NCBI GenBank assembly: GCA_029215795.1
Contig: JARDYH010000004.1
Coordinates: 203,588,017-203,652,016 of the forward strand
Direction: 5' to 3'
Source of the DNA: Anniella stebbinsi
Lineage: Eukaryota > Chordata > Lepidosauria > Squamata > Anniellidae
Length of the DNA stretch: 64,000 nucleotides
Position numbers and translations under genes: made by a program. Positions 1 to 10,581 of the stretch are shown one piece after another; the first letter of the stretch is position 1; each line of letters starts with the position of its first letter. A model generated the notes under the pieces. It was not told the DNA's origin. It did no database searches and saw only the letters and a list, made by a program, of their open reading frames with translations.

Positions 1-890
1 AAGTATAGGTAGCCCTAAATTGTTCGTCATCAGTTTCCACAACCCCACAATCACCTCTGCATATCATATTCTCCATCCTGTCCTCTTGGTTTATCTGCTT
101 TGGGAGAATGAGAATTTCACTTGCACTTTCTGCCTCCTTAGGGAGGATGTGGAGTTAAGGCTTGGGAGCCTTAACTCCCAATTTCCCTGCTTTTTGGTGC
201 TTGGTTGGAAACTGTAGAGTATTAATGTTGTTTTTGTAAACCGTAGATTTTTTGTTTAATGAATTCATATTTCAGCTGGATCAACTGTGCTGGTGGAAGT
301 GGACTTCCCCACCTCCTTCTTTCCATGGCATCCTCTCCAGCCCCCTGAAAATGCTTCATGGAGAAGTAGGAGACCCTGCTAAATGGGGTGCGCTGTAGGC
401 AGAGGGACCTTTTGCAAGCAGAGTGCTTCTTCTCAAGGAAAGCAGATCCTGGATCCAACTTATTCTATTACTTTGTTAATGGTCACTAACTACTTTGCTT
501 TTTTATTATTAATTATCCATTCCTAATCTTTTTGCATTTAATTTCCCTCTGACCTCAATCTTCTCCATGTGTATATATGCCTGCAGATTCAGAATTACAC
601 TTCATGCATTTGATGAAGTGAACCCTATTCCACAAAAACCTGTCAGATTAAATGTGTTGCTCTTTAAGTTGCCACAAGATTCTTGTTATTGCCATAAAAG
701 GCTATCTTGGCTACCCCTCTGGAAAGTATTTACAAAATACAAAATATCATCCCAAAGTGTATAAGATAGATTTGCAACTATACATGCTGTGTTGAGCCTA
801 AAATCCGGGTGCTATAGATATTGATAGATTGATAGAACTTCTTTCTGTTTGGGAACTAGAACTGTGCTGGGTTGATTTTTATTTTTAAGT
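1..890. other. Intergenic, no gene recognised
   Basis: AT-rich single-copy-looking sequence. The short open frames on both strands have no recognisable motif and no splice-site framework. I see no clear repeat until the CR1-like fragment near 895. Confidence 0.5.
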
Positions 891-894
891 ATGT

Positions 895-1012
895 TTCCCA
901 TAGTGCCCAATCAGATGCCTCTGGGAAGCCCATATACAGGGCCTTAAGGCAGTAGCCCCTTCTCATGGTTGCTCCTCAGAAACTGGTATTGAGCTGGTTT
1001 GTACCACATGAC
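895..1012 (-). repeat. CR1-like LINE 3' fragment
   Basis: The stretch with CAGATGCCTCTGGGAAGCCC resembles the 3' end of CR1-type LINEs, as in the fuller copies near 38.6 and 54.8 kb, read on the minus strand. It is diverged and truncated at both sides. Confidence 0.5.
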
Positions 1013-1250
1013 TGTGGGTCAACTTTGCCATGGCTTGCTTCGTCATGTGAACCCAAATGGCAGTGGTTAGACAACCCTCAAATAATCCTAAAACAAGCCA
1101 TGGGTTATTTGTTTGAGAGTTAGACAACCCTCAATCTCTGCTGCCTGGGTTTGCATGACACAACAAACCACGGCAAGCCTGGGGTTGCCTGGCATGATGC
1201 AACAGCCCCTGTGGGCACATTAACCCACGGTGGGCTATTGTGCAAAAGTA
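1013..1250. repeat. Diverged DNA-transposon-like sequence
   Basis: Contains a direct repeat TTAGACAACCCTCAA near 1067 and 1120, plus short inverted words around TAACCCACGGTGGGCTA. The style matches the other old foldback elements of this window, but I could not define termini. Confidence 0.3.
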
Positions 1251-1334
1251 GAGAATATGAGTAGAATATGCTGCATCTGAATAGGGAGGTTTCATACAGC
1301 TTTCATGGCTAGCATCTTCCATGAATTTATCTAA

Positions 1335-1490
1335 TCCTTTTTTTAAAAAGCCATCTAATCATCACCTCTTGCGGCAACTATGTGTCCTGTGAAGAAGTAC
1401 TTTATTTTGTCTATCGTTGGAGAACCCCCAATTCTAGTATGATGAAAGAAACTTCCCTCTATCCACTTTCTTCCCACTCCTGCCTCCAAA
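1335..1490 (-). repeat. CR1 LINE fragment, antisense
   Basis: Carries the CR1 3'-region words for a tract reading GTGAAGAAGTACTTT and, further on, TATCCACTTTCTTCCCA. Both are typical of antisense reptile CR1 copies. No coding capacity remains. Confidence 0.55.
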
Positions 1491-1499
1491 TAATAAGGA

Positions 1500-1583
1500 A
1501 GAATTGAATTGTACCATTTTATATTGTAAGCCACCTTGGGAAGACCACTTTGAAATATATTAACTAAATACAAATAATAAGGG
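1500..1583 (+). repeat. LINE/SINE 3' tail
   Basis: TTGTAAGCCACCTTGGGAAG followed by A-rich AAATACAAATAATAA is a retroposon 3' end. It is the same type as the reverse-oriented copies near 24.6, 26.4, 30.5 and 59.6 kb. Confidence 0.5.
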
Positions 1584-2534
1584 GGGGGAGGGAAGTTGTT
1601 ATTGCTTGTCCAACCAGGGAAGTGGTCAGTTGAGATATTTGGTCACAATGCCTATCGTTTTGTGACAACGCCATTATCTCCAGAGCACTCTCGAATGGTG
1701 TCCCATATGTCATTCAATTTAGAAGAGGCATTCCTTGTTTTAATGCCATATGCCAACTATTAATATTTGTTGGAGATTTGGATTTGTTATTTATTTATTT
1801 TTATAAATTAACAGTATACTTTATAGACTCCAACAGACTTTCTTCAAAACAAAAAATATGATTACTACAGTGATTGTGCTATTCACAATGGATCATCTCC
1901 AGATTTGTGAGTCTGTCTTCCATATTTATGATGATAAGTTCCGTTCGTTCTGTTAAAAGAAAAAAGAAAAAAGGACCAGGGTCTGGGCAAACACGGAGAG
2001 GCTTTAGCATATCACACAAACCCTCTATGTTTTATCATCCAAAATAGGCCTCTCTGGAGCCAATTTAATGGGGTGTAATGTATACCAGACCCTTGCTGGA
2101 ATAAGTCACGCTCTGTTCTCTCCTCTGATGTATTGCCAATAGGGAGCTCTATCTTGCTGGCTACGTTTCTATTCAGAGATGCAAATACAAAATTTAGCAT
2201 CCGGAGACATTACGTGCATTTGTGACACACTTTTGAAAAATATTTCAGGTTCCATAAATCAATAGATAGTCTAGGCACAATTCCAGACATTTTCCCTTAT
2301 GTGAAAGGTAAAATATGTTTTTAACATTAAGGAACATTTATATTGCAAAATCCTAGGTTCAGGCTACATGTGACCTTGACAGATCCATGTGTTAACAGCT
2401 CCCAGCCAGCCTGAGTTCCAGTATTAGAAGCTGTCTAAAGAAAAGGGATGTCTGGGGGGTCAGTCTGCAGAGAAATAAGACACAGGCAGGGGGCAGGTTT
2501 AGTACCCCATCAGCACCACGTGTGTGCCCCGTTC

Positions 2535-3119
2535 TAGGGCTGTGCAAGCCTTGGGCCTCAGATTCAGAAATCCGAATCACAGAGGCCATGTTATGGAAGA
2601 TCCGCCATTTTATGACGGGGCCACCATTTCCTTGAACAACCCTAGGCCCCTGTACAGCCTACAACTCCCAGCATGCAGTGCACTTACCAGGGCTCAGGAA
2701 CAGAGGGCACAGGTGTACTTGTTTCCACCACAATCACCCTCTCCTTGGCACGATCGCCTTCTTGGCACGAACAGCCGCTGCCGCTGCAATCCAGGATACT
2801 CCAGTGACCCTGGAGGGGTCCCTGCGCATTCCTCAGGTGCCCGCAGTCACCTGCTTTACCCAAGAGCCACCCACTTCCTTCACCAGAGTGGGTGCCAAGA
2901 AGGAGGAGATTGCATCAAGGAGGTGGCGATCGTGCCAAGGAGCGGGCAACTGCTGCAGTGACGAGTTCACATGTGCCCTCTGTTCCTGGGAGTTGTAGGC
3001 TGTGCAGGGCTGTGCAAGGAAATGGCGGAGCTGTCACAAAATCTTATGGCAGATGTGCCATAAAATGGCGTCTGTGATTCGGATTTCTGAATCCGAGGCC
3101 CAAGGCTTGCACAGTCCTA
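2535..3119. mobile_element. 585-bp foldback DNA transposon (hAT-like)
   Basis: The first roughly 130 bases and the last roughly 130 bases are inverted copies of each other. The terminus is TAGGGCTGTGCAAGCCTTGG on the left and its near complement, ending TTGCACAGTCCTA, on the right. Both arms carry GCCATTTTATG words. The flanking octamers (CCCCGTTC before, CCCCCTTT after) agree at 6 of 8 positions, compatible with an aged 8-bp duplication. No transposase is present, so it is non-autonomous. The open frames inside are by-products of the palindrome. Confidence 0.75.
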
Positions 3120-3403
3120 CCCCTTTTGTTCTTAAAATGCCCCCCCTTGATGTAAGCAAGACTGGAGTAGATCCAAGTTTAACAATTTGGACTTGCTGCT
3201 GTCTCAGCCTTAACCATGACTCTGAAAGATTCTGCCAGAATAAAAGCAGTGGATGCCATTTTCATATGCAAGTGCCAAGCAGCTGCATGTTTTCAAATTT
3301 GGCAGAGTTTTAAAATCAATTTGGGGGTTGTATGTAGAAGGATCTATAGAAAAGGGAATGAAACTGACCCTCCCCAAAAAAAACATAGTCGCTAGAGTCT
3401 AAT

Positions 3404-3520
3404 GTAGGGGTAGGCAACATGGTGTATACAGGCTTCATTGTGCCCCAGATACCTTCCTTGAGCCCCACGAAGACATTCAACTTCCCCCAAATTTTATTTT
3501 GAAAATAGTTTTATATTTTC
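3404..3520. repeat. Possible hAT-type repeat fragment
   Basis: Begins GGGGTAGGCAACATGGTG, a start resembling a common reptile interspersed repeat. Its far end is not defined. Confidence 0.3.
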
Positions 3521-3899
3521 TTACTGACAGCTAGGATTACTTCAAAGCAAAGTGTTGCTGCTCCCATTTTAACTTTCCAGGAATTCCACTGGGCAGGTTA
3601 TGTGTCCTTTGTGAATAGCCATGTCCATCCACGGCAGCCATTTTATTGTTGTGCCTCAGACAGTTTCTCATATTTCCAGGTGCCCCCGTGATTATGTCAC
3701 AGCCACCAAAATCAGTTACTTTTACCTCAAAGTATATATGATAGATGTCAGATGTTTGTCTTGTTCTGCCATACAAATAACACATTCCGACACCTGCAGT
3801 TAGACTGCCCTGCCTGCAGAGATGAAAAGCAAAACAGGGTCATTCCACCAGTCCTGCTGAAAATCTGCTTAACTTTTTTCCTTTTCCCTCACCATCCCC

Positions 3900-4045
3900 T
3901 TTTCCTTGTGTGCTGTGTCTTTTTAGATTGTAATCCCACAGACAGGGACTGTTTTATTTTACTGATTGATTGTAAACTACTCTGGGAGCCTTTTTTGGCT
4001 GAGGAGCAGGATAAAAATATTTTAAATAAATAAAAAAACAAATAA
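3900..4045 (+). repeat. LINE (CR1/L3-like) 3' tail
   Basis: Reads TTAGATTGTAATCCCACAG, GACAGGGACTG, then CTCTGGGAGCC, TTGGCTGAGGAGCAGG and an AAATAAATAAA tail. A second copy lies at 58505-58632 in the same orientation. This is a retroposon 3' end without coding sequence. Confidence 0.6.
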
Positions 4046-4177
4046 AAACTAAGTCTCAAATACAGTAGCATCTTAGCACACTTTTCCTGGTTATAAAATC
4101 AGCCAGGAAGCCAACAGAATGGCCAAGAAAGCAGGGATTGGGGAACAGGAGGTTAACTCCTGGTCAGTAAGAATGTT

Positions 4178-4779
4178 ATACAAGAGCCTGTTAATCAGCT
4201 GTTAATTCTCTACTTTCAGTTTTATCGCAAAATTGAGATCTGAGCACTAAATGAGGAGTGTTTCCTATCTTGCTTGTCCACTACAAAATCTGTAGGTGGC
4301 ACTGTGGTATCGCAGAATAGTGCAAATACATAAGACGAAATCATGTTTTTTCACTTTCACAATTAAATGCTGCATTTTCCCTGCTGTAAAAAAAAACTTG
4401 CCAAAAGTTAGGGTGACCACATGGAAAGGAGGACAGGGCTCCTATATCTTTAACAGTTGCATAGAAAAGGGCATTTCAGCAAGTGTCATTTGTATGCAAG
4501 CAGTACCTGGTGAAATTCCCTCTTCACAACAGCTAAAGCTGCAGGAGCCCTGTCCTTTTTTGCATCTTTTTTTATCTTGTCACTCTAGCGTCATCATTTC
4601 CTACTTATGGTTGTTTATGGGTTCTTTAGATGATGTTGGGATGCTCCTGTTTCACTCTATCTCTGACAAGCACGTTTGGCAAAAATGCTTGTCAGAGAGT
4701 CACAATATCGTCTAAAGAAGCCATAAACAACCATGTGTAGGAAATGATGATGCACAATAAATGCCCCTGTAGAAAAGCT
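4178..4779. mobile_element. Foldback element, family B copy 1 (interrupted)
   Basis: Shares long stretches with 5803-6108, including GAGATCTGAGCACTA, GGTGGCACTGTG, AGTGCAAATACATAA and GATGCTGCATTTTCCCTG-like words. It ends in CCCCTGTAGAAAAG. A second repeat of a different family (4409-4587) has inserted into it. The right half is itself palindromic: GTTGTTTATGG recurs as its complement CCATAAACAAC. Confidence 0.7.
4409..4587. mobile_element. hAT MITE (TAGGGTGACCA family), deleted copy
   Basis: Starts TAGGGTGACCACATGGAAAG and continues as the left arm of the 320-bp family seen at 7632, 11363, 27449 and 34868. It ends GTCACTCTA after only 179 bp, so most of the right arm is missing. No target duplication is visible. 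It sits inside family B copy 1 and is therefore the younger of the two. Confidence 0.7.
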
Positions 4780-4894
4780 CTACTTCAGATAGGCTAGCAC
4801 TCCCCTTGAAAAAAAAGAAATCAGGTCTGCTGGTGCTCTTTAATGCACCACTCTGTGAAATCTCAGGTGGCACGGTGACCAGGAGTGGCTTCGT

Positions 4895-5640
4895 CCTGTT
4901 CCTGGAGAATGTGGTTCTAGCCATAGTTACAAGTGCCTTAGTTCCATCAAATGTGGACTATTGTAATGCACTCTGCGTGGGACTCACCTTGGAGAATGTT
5001 CAGAAACTTCAGCTAATCCAAGATGCAGCTGCAAGGCTTCTAACTTGAGCCAATTTAAAGGATCTCATTAGTCCACTCCTGTATCAGGTTCATTGTCTGC
5101 CAGTTCATTTCCAAGCACAAAACAAAATGGTGGGTTATCACCTTTAACTGCCTTAGAACAGCCTTCCCCAACCTGGTGCCCTCCAGATGTTTTCAACTTC
5201 AACTCCCATCAGCCTGAGCCAGCATTGCCAATGTTCAGGCATGTTGGGAATTGTAGTCCTAAACATCTGGAGGGCACCAGGTTGGGGGCAGCTTTCTTAG
5301 AGACATATTTTAAAGACATCCTTCCCATAATCCTGTCCATCACCAGTGCCGAGCTGGAGAGGGCCTTCTGTATGTCCTACCGCCATCTGAGATGTGCTTG
5401 GTGGATAAAAGGGAAAGGGCTTTCTCTTGGGCAGTGCATGGATAATGGAGCTCCCTGCCCTTTTGTGGTCTCACACATGGCATTTCACTGCTACATAAAG
5501 TCTTCTGTTTTTTTTTTGTTGTTGTTTTATCTTTTTAGTCTCCCTGTGATGCCGTTTTGTGATTTTGATCTGCTGTTCCTTGGTTATTTTATTGCAATGT
5601 AAAATAACCAATGTTAAAAAAATGTACATCTCCTGTAGTT
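4895..5640 (+). pseudogene. CR1/L2-type LINE reverse-transcriptase C-terminal remnant
   Basis: The frame around 4930-5046 reads a peptide with NVDYCNAL, LENVQKLQLIQDAAARLL, the conserved block downstream of the reverse-transcriptase fingers/palm in CR1/L2/Rex1-type LINEs. It is followed by HCLPVHFQAQ (usually HWLPV in the family). After an inserted foldback (5159-5294) the 3' region resumes and ends in an AT-rich tail near 5640. Stops and the insertion make it a dead 5'-truncated copy. Confidence 0.7.
5159..5294. mobile_element. Short palindromic MITE (CCAACCTGG family)
   Basis: The left arm AGCCTTCCCCAACCTGG, CCCTCCAGATG is mirrored by CATCTGGAGGG, CCAGGTTGGGGG on the right. The flanking octamers CCTTAGAA and TCTTAGAG match at 6 of 8, consistent with a hAT-type duplication. 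It interrupts the LINE remnant. Related copies lie at 26253, 31350, 39568, 50990, 53820 and 60969. Confidence 0.75.
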
Positions 5641-5802
5641 TTTTTCTCTTTTTAAAAATATATATATTGCAACCTGTTTTGTGCTTCCTGTTGGAGCGGA
5701 AAGATGACGTAAAATCCCATGACAGATGAAGTAAGAATCAAGGAGGATGAAAACACAGGCTTGAAAACACAGGGCAAGAGCCTGAGTACCAAGCCAGGGA
5801 GA

Positions 5803-6108
5803 CCTTTTCTACACAAGGCTGTTAATTGTCACAGAACTGAGATCTGAGCACTACCTGAGGAGTGTTTCATATCCTGGTTTTTTGCTACAGAACCTCTAGG
5901 TGGCACTGTGAGATAGCAGAAAAGTGCAAATACATAACAGGAAATTATGCTTTCTTTCAGTTTCACAATTAGATGCTGCATTTTCCCTGTGTTACTGAAA
6001 GTCCTGGGTAGAAGCAAAACTGGAGGGTTATGAGGTCATCTAAAGAACCTGTAAACATCCATAGGCTGGGAATGACGAGTGCATGATGAATGCCTCGTGT
6101 AGAAAATC
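5803..6108. mobile_element. Foldback element, family B copy 2
   Basis: About 306 bp with imperfect inverted ends, TTTTCTACACAAGGC on the left and GCCTCGTGTAGAAAA on the right. It aligns with the parts of copy 1 outside its insertion, so it shows the uninterrupted structure. No coding sequence. Confidence 0.7.
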
Positions 6109-6109
6109 C

Positions 6110-6624
6110 CATAAGCAAATCTTGGACCTAACCTGGCAGCAGTCAATTCCACAATGTCACAGTTGACCAATCAGGAGAGCCATGGATAGTGTGGACTTGG
6201 GAAGGCTGAAAAGGGGCAATAAATCATTTAAGGGTAACGGTGAACTTTTTAAGGACTAAAGATGTCCATTCCATCCATATCCCTTCTCTGTTGGAAGGAG
6301 ACCCTAACAAATGCACTGGCTTATGTTCAGTAAAAACAAAAGCAAAAAAAAAACACCTCATTCCAAAGATTGGTGTTGCTTATATTCTGTAGATATGTAA
6401 AACAGGAATGATCAGATGGCAAGCAAAAACAACCAACTTCAATAATTCTATACAAATTTTATTCATGGCCTGTGGACCTCTAAAGAATTAAGGTTTTAGC
6501 TTCCTGGTACCAGAAGGAAGTTTACATCCTGTTTTTTTTTAAAACCCTTTTAAAAAGAAACGAGCAGCTGGGTTTTTTATACAGTAGGTTTTAGTGACAG
6601 AAAACCTTCCATCACCCCCCCCTC

Positions 6625-6660
<36 letters not shown>

Positions 6661-7300
6661 TCACCCTCAAGCAGTTCCATCAAGGGATGAAATTTTAAAT
6701 CACATCATGTCTCACACCCATTTCTTAGTGCAAAATAAATCATTCTAACAGAGTGCAAGCCAATTTTTTACTTTAAAAATGTTGTGTCCTAAGGCTGTCT
6801 TCTTGAACTTCAAAAACACACTTCATAATTACTCTACCTATCAAAGGAAACTCAATATTTCACCTCCAACCCCATTCTACTTGTGTTATAATTTTTAATT
6901 GTTAATCAATTATATTAATTTTGAACTGGTTATTCTCTCTTGAAATTACATGTTTTTTAGAAAAATACTCTAACTTATTTGACATGAAGATATAACCCTC
7001 AAAGTTACATTGTGGTGAGTTGTTTACCACATTCTTCCCCAATTAATTCCTGCATTAGGGATTTAATCTCACATTTCCTTATTCTAATTTGATCTGCATG
7101 ATTTTCCACCTAGTTTCTGAGCTCTAAATATTTCCCATTTAAAGTCCTCAGATGCTTGAAGCTGTAGGATTTTGAATCTTTATTTTTTATTTCACATTTG
7201 TATTTCAAAAGACTTTAACTAAGGTGGTGTTCCATCACTGCAGAATCACAACCAATGGCCATTTTAAAAGATGATAGTGGATCCATCCAACACAGAGATC
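6110..7300. other. Intergenic, no gene; short GA microsatellite
   Basis: AT-rich sequence without recognisable genes. Apart from a (GA)n run at 6629-6658 and A/T homopolymers, I recognise no repeat family here. Confidence 0.5.
6629..6658. repeat. (GA)n microsatellite
   Basis: Fifteen uninterrupted GA dinucleotides. Confidence 0.95.
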
Positions 7301-7973
7301 CTATTCAGACGACATGCTAAGCCACAGTGGTTAAGCATTTTGAGCTAAACATGATGGCTTAGAATGTCATGTGAGCCATGACAGCGGCCTTTTCAGACAA
7401 CCTGCTAAGCCATGATTAGGTCGCTAACCATGGTTATGAATGGTTCACATGACACACTAAGCCATAATGCTTAGCTCAAAATTCTTAACCACTGTGGCTT
7501 ACCGTGTTGTCTCAATGGGGTCTTAGTGTCATGTAAACCATTCCTAACCATGGTGGCTACATAACCACAGGTTAAATATGCTCACTAACCATTTGCTGCA
7601 AAAGGGTTATGGGCCTAACCATGGTTTAGCATAGGGTGACCAGATAAAATCCAAGTCAGGGCTCATGTAACTTTAACAGCTGTAGAGAAAAGGGAATTTC
7701 AGCCAGTGTCATTTGTATGCAATTAGTTCCTGGTGAAATTCCCTCTTCATCACAACAGTTAAAGTTGCAGGGGCCCTGCCTTCTTTTGTATATGGTCACT
7801 CTAGTATAGTGCATGCACCTTTAACTGTTGTGATGAAGAGGGAGTTTCACCAGGGACTAATTGCATACAAATGACACTGGCTGAAATTCCCTTTTCTCTA
7901 CAACTGTTAAAGTTACATGAGCCCTGACCTGGATTTTATCTGGTCACCCTAGTTTAGCATGTTGTCTGAACAG
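7301..7973. mobile_element. Older foldback complex (TTCAGACAACATGCTAAGC family)
   Basis: The left end CTATTCAGACGACATGCTAA is mirrored by TTTAGCATGTTGTCTGAACAG at the right end. The same terminal word recurs internally at about 7391 (TTTTCAGACAACCTGCTAAG) and inverted at about 7495 (GCTTACCGTGTTGTCT). It is therefore either one element with internal repeats or two abutting copies. A younger hAT MITE splits its right arm at 7632-7951. Confidence 0.65.
7632..7951. mobile_element. 320-bp hAT MITE with perfect target duplication
   Basis: Terminal repeats TAGGGTGACCAGATAAAAT and its complement ATTTTATCTGGTCACCCTA open out into arms of about 150 bp that pair along nearly their whole length. A short loop lies around AGTATAGTGC. 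Perfect 8-bp duplications GTTTAGCA flank it (7624-7631 and 7952-7959), diagnostic of hAT integration. There is no coding capacity, so it was mobilised by a transposase encoded elsewhere. Confidence 0.92.
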
Positions 7974-8084
7974 CTCATACATTCATTGGCAATAATACTT
8001 TCTTCTTGATGCTGCCTGCCTTGTACTGAGTCAGAGAACACAGAAACAAAATAGGTTAAAGGAAAATTATATCCAAAAATATAA

Positions 8085-8285
8085 CAACATTTTTACTGAG
8101 TCAGACCATTGGTTCATCTAGGCCCACTGCTGTGTATTCTGGCCGGCTAGCTGGCCTCCAAGGACTCAGGCAGGATTCTTATCTGTTCCCTGATTCTTGA
8201 TCCTTTTAAGATACCTAGAATTGAACCTAGGATCTTCTGCATGCAAAATCTATGCACTATAACTACAGCTGACCTATGGCTCCTC
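8085..8285 (-). repeat. tRNA-headed SINE, antisense
   Basis: Carries TGAGTCAGACCATTGGTTCATC at one end (split here for reference) and TTCTGCATGCAAAATC, ATTGAACCTAGGATC at the other. On the minus strand the latter reads as a tRNA-like head with B-box GGTTCAAT and an anticodon-loop-like TGCATGC. This is the common squamate Ala-tRNA-like SINE arrangement. Confidence 0.55.
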
Positions 8286-8369
8286 CCAATTGTGCACCCT
8301 TTGAGCTCCACTCTCCAAATCCAAATTCTGTCTATACCAAGGAAAATGAAATTTAAACCATCAGACTCA

Positions 8370-9490
8370 TGCATATTCAGTACAGTTGCATATGTTTGTG
8401 TTACATAAATATTCCGCTTCTCTCTTCAAGGATTTTGATAGACCGTTCGACAAACTTTGAGAGGGAATGTTTTGGAAACTGGAGGCAAGTGCTCTCAGCA
8501 TGCTGTCCAGGGAATCAAGGCCATGAAAGAAGAGCAGGCTACCAAATGGCATCACATTCCAGCCACTGGGTGCCCTGTTCTGCTCCCACTTTGGATATTC
8601 CACCAGGATTGCCTACATGTTAGTGCAATTTTTAAATCAAATCTCTATAGGTAACCAATGTAGCAAACAGAAAGGAACTTGGTCTTGGGACTGTCTTCAC
8701 GGTGCCAGGTTAGCATCACCTCCCTCCAAAACCCCACGGCTTTCCTCTCCCAGGGTGGCGTCAGGTAATCCCAACACTGAGGAGGATGCGTAGGGGTTCG
8801 GGCAGCCATCCAGATACCGGAGCTGCCCCCAGCCCTCTTCCTGGTGGAAGGCGACCAATTGCCAATCACCTTCCACCAGGGACCACCCCCTGGATTGGCC
8901 CCAGAGTGACATCAGACAGTGGAAGAGCCGAACTGACATTGCTCCAATTGAAAAAGTCAGGGTAAGTCCCCAACTTTTTCAATCCGTAGTTTCGAAGGAA
9001 AGCCCCACAGTGGCTTTGAAGCTACACCTGTATCATATAACTGACGCAGTGCAGATCTGGAACCACTGCAGGGCTTTCCCTGCATATGGACATCCCCCTT
9101 GACAGCTCCAGTCAGCATGAAGTCAGAATGAGTAGGGAGTCAGAAGCATTTTGGACAAAATGCAGGTTCGGAATCTTCAAAGAGAGGAGTCACTTCCGTT
9201 TTGGCTTTTGAGACCACAGAGAAAAGAAGAAGTAGCATGTTACTCCTCAGTTTGAAATATATCCCAGTAGTTCTGCGTAACAAGCAGCATGAAACATTAT
9301 TCCTAAATCTCTTACTGCCGGTGGCTGAAGTAGCAGATGTAGCAGATCCCAAAGAAAAAGAAAACATCTGTTTATAGTAGCTTTGTTGGACTCGCAAGGA
9401 TGGAATGTAGATGCCTTATGGGAATCCCACAGATACTTGTAATCCTAATTTATTCACTGTTGATTTCTTTATACATCTTTGTTCAAAAAT
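8370..9490. other. Intergenic, no gene recognised
   Basis: Short overlapping frames on both strands, none with recognisable motifs. GC content is moderate around 8700-8940. No repeat family recognised. Confidence 0.4.
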
Positions 9491-9498
9491 CTGAATAG

Positions 9499-10070
9499 TA
9501 GGGATGTGCACGCCCAAAAATATCGTCTTTTATTGTTATCGGAATTTCGGACCAAAAAAATTATCATCTCCGATAATATCATAGGTTAATCGTATCATCT
9601 TCATGATAATTATCGGAAATCCGATATTTAATTTGCAGCCCCTTTGTGCCCTATAGAGCTGATTTTTTTAGAAAAGCATGCCTATAACTTCTGTATTTTC
9701 AAAGTTACAGGCTTGAAACTTGGTCACAGTGCTTATGGGGTATGCTTAAGTATGTGTATGAAATTTGAGATCAATCTCTCCAACCCTTAATTTTATATGA
9801 ATTTATTAAAGAATGTTTAAGTTCTGACAGGTCAGAATGGCAGCTCACCATGTGCGTTCATTCAGACCTGTCAAAAAGTTGCACGATCTTTCAAAAATTC
9901 TTATAAGATACAGGGGTGGAGGGATTGATCTGAAATTTGGCACATATGTGTAGCAACATGTGCTAGACATGTGTATGAAATTTGAGATTGATCCCTCCAA
10001 CCCTCGATTTTATATGAATTTATATGACAAAGCAGATCCATTTCAATTGTTGGATACCACATGCAGATGA
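9499..10070. mobile_element. hAT-like element, left end only (TAGGGATGTGCAC)
   Basis: Begins TAGGGATGTGCACGCC, the same terminal sequence as the complete hAT element at 18695. It then runs into AT-rich subterminal repeats (TTATCGGAA, CCGATAA, ATTATCGGAAATCCGAT). Two internal copies of a motif ending TATGAATTTAT occur near 9790 and 10015. The matching right terminus GTGCACACCCCTA is absent and a CTT microsatellite follows, so the copy is truncated or rearranged. Confidence 0.65.
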
Positions 10071-10147
10071 TCTTCTTCTTCTTCTTCTTCTTCTTCTTCT
10101 TCTTCTTCTTCTTCTTCTTCTTCTTCTTCTTCTTCTTCTTCTTCTTC
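10071..10147. repeat. (CTT)n microsatellite
   Basis: About 25 consecutive CTT triplets. The long poly-leucine and poly-lysine frames through it are artefacts of the repeat. Confidence 0.97.
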
Positions 10148-10324
10148 CCCTCCACCACACACTTGAGATAACAGTTTGCAATCCTATGAGTATGCTTGCT
10201 TGTGCCTGTATTTTACTGCAGGCTTACCATTGCGTTTATCCCCATTGTTGAATCATCTATCTCAGGAGTGGGCAGAAGTGGGGACATAGGATTGCTCTAA
10301 AGATTTCTGCTTTCATATTTCTGC

Positions 10325-10436
10325 TTGTTTTGGGGGGGGGGGTATGGCTTTTAATGTATTCATTGCACATTATTAATATTGTGAGCAGCTTGGAAGAGTT
10401 CAGTCAAAAGGTGGGACGCATATATGAATAAAATAC
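10325..10436 (+). repeat. Retroposon 3' tail
   Basis: TGTGAGCAGCTTGGAAGAG followed by GGTGGGACGCATATATGAAT and AAATACATAA matches LINE/SINE 3' ends of the type GCCGCCCTGAGAGG..GGGTATAAAT. It is diverged. Confidence 0.45.
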
Positions 10437-10538
10437 ATAACCTTCTTTCCTAGAAGTCTTATTATCCCCATATCGCAGGTGGGGAGGGGGTTTGAGGGGC
10501 TGACACTTCAGAGATAGACTTGCCTGTGGTCCCTTAGT

Positions 10539-10581
10539 AAGGAAGAAGAAGAGGAGGAGGAGGAAGAGGAGAAGGAGGAGG
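10539..10581. repeat. Purine tract (GAA/GGA)n
   Basis: Strand-asymmetric GAAGAAGAGGAGGAGG-type triplet run. Confidence 0.9.

Noticed and set aside
7301..7973. An 8-bp duplication for the outer foldback
   Set aside because: Flanks CAGAGATC and CTCATACA do not match at any nearby register.
8085..8285. tRNA gene
   Set aside because: Only the head resembles a tRNA. It lacks a complete cloverleaf and is followed by SINE body.
9901..10251. Poly-lysine and poly-leucine frames
   Set aside because: Translated CTT/AAG microsatellite.
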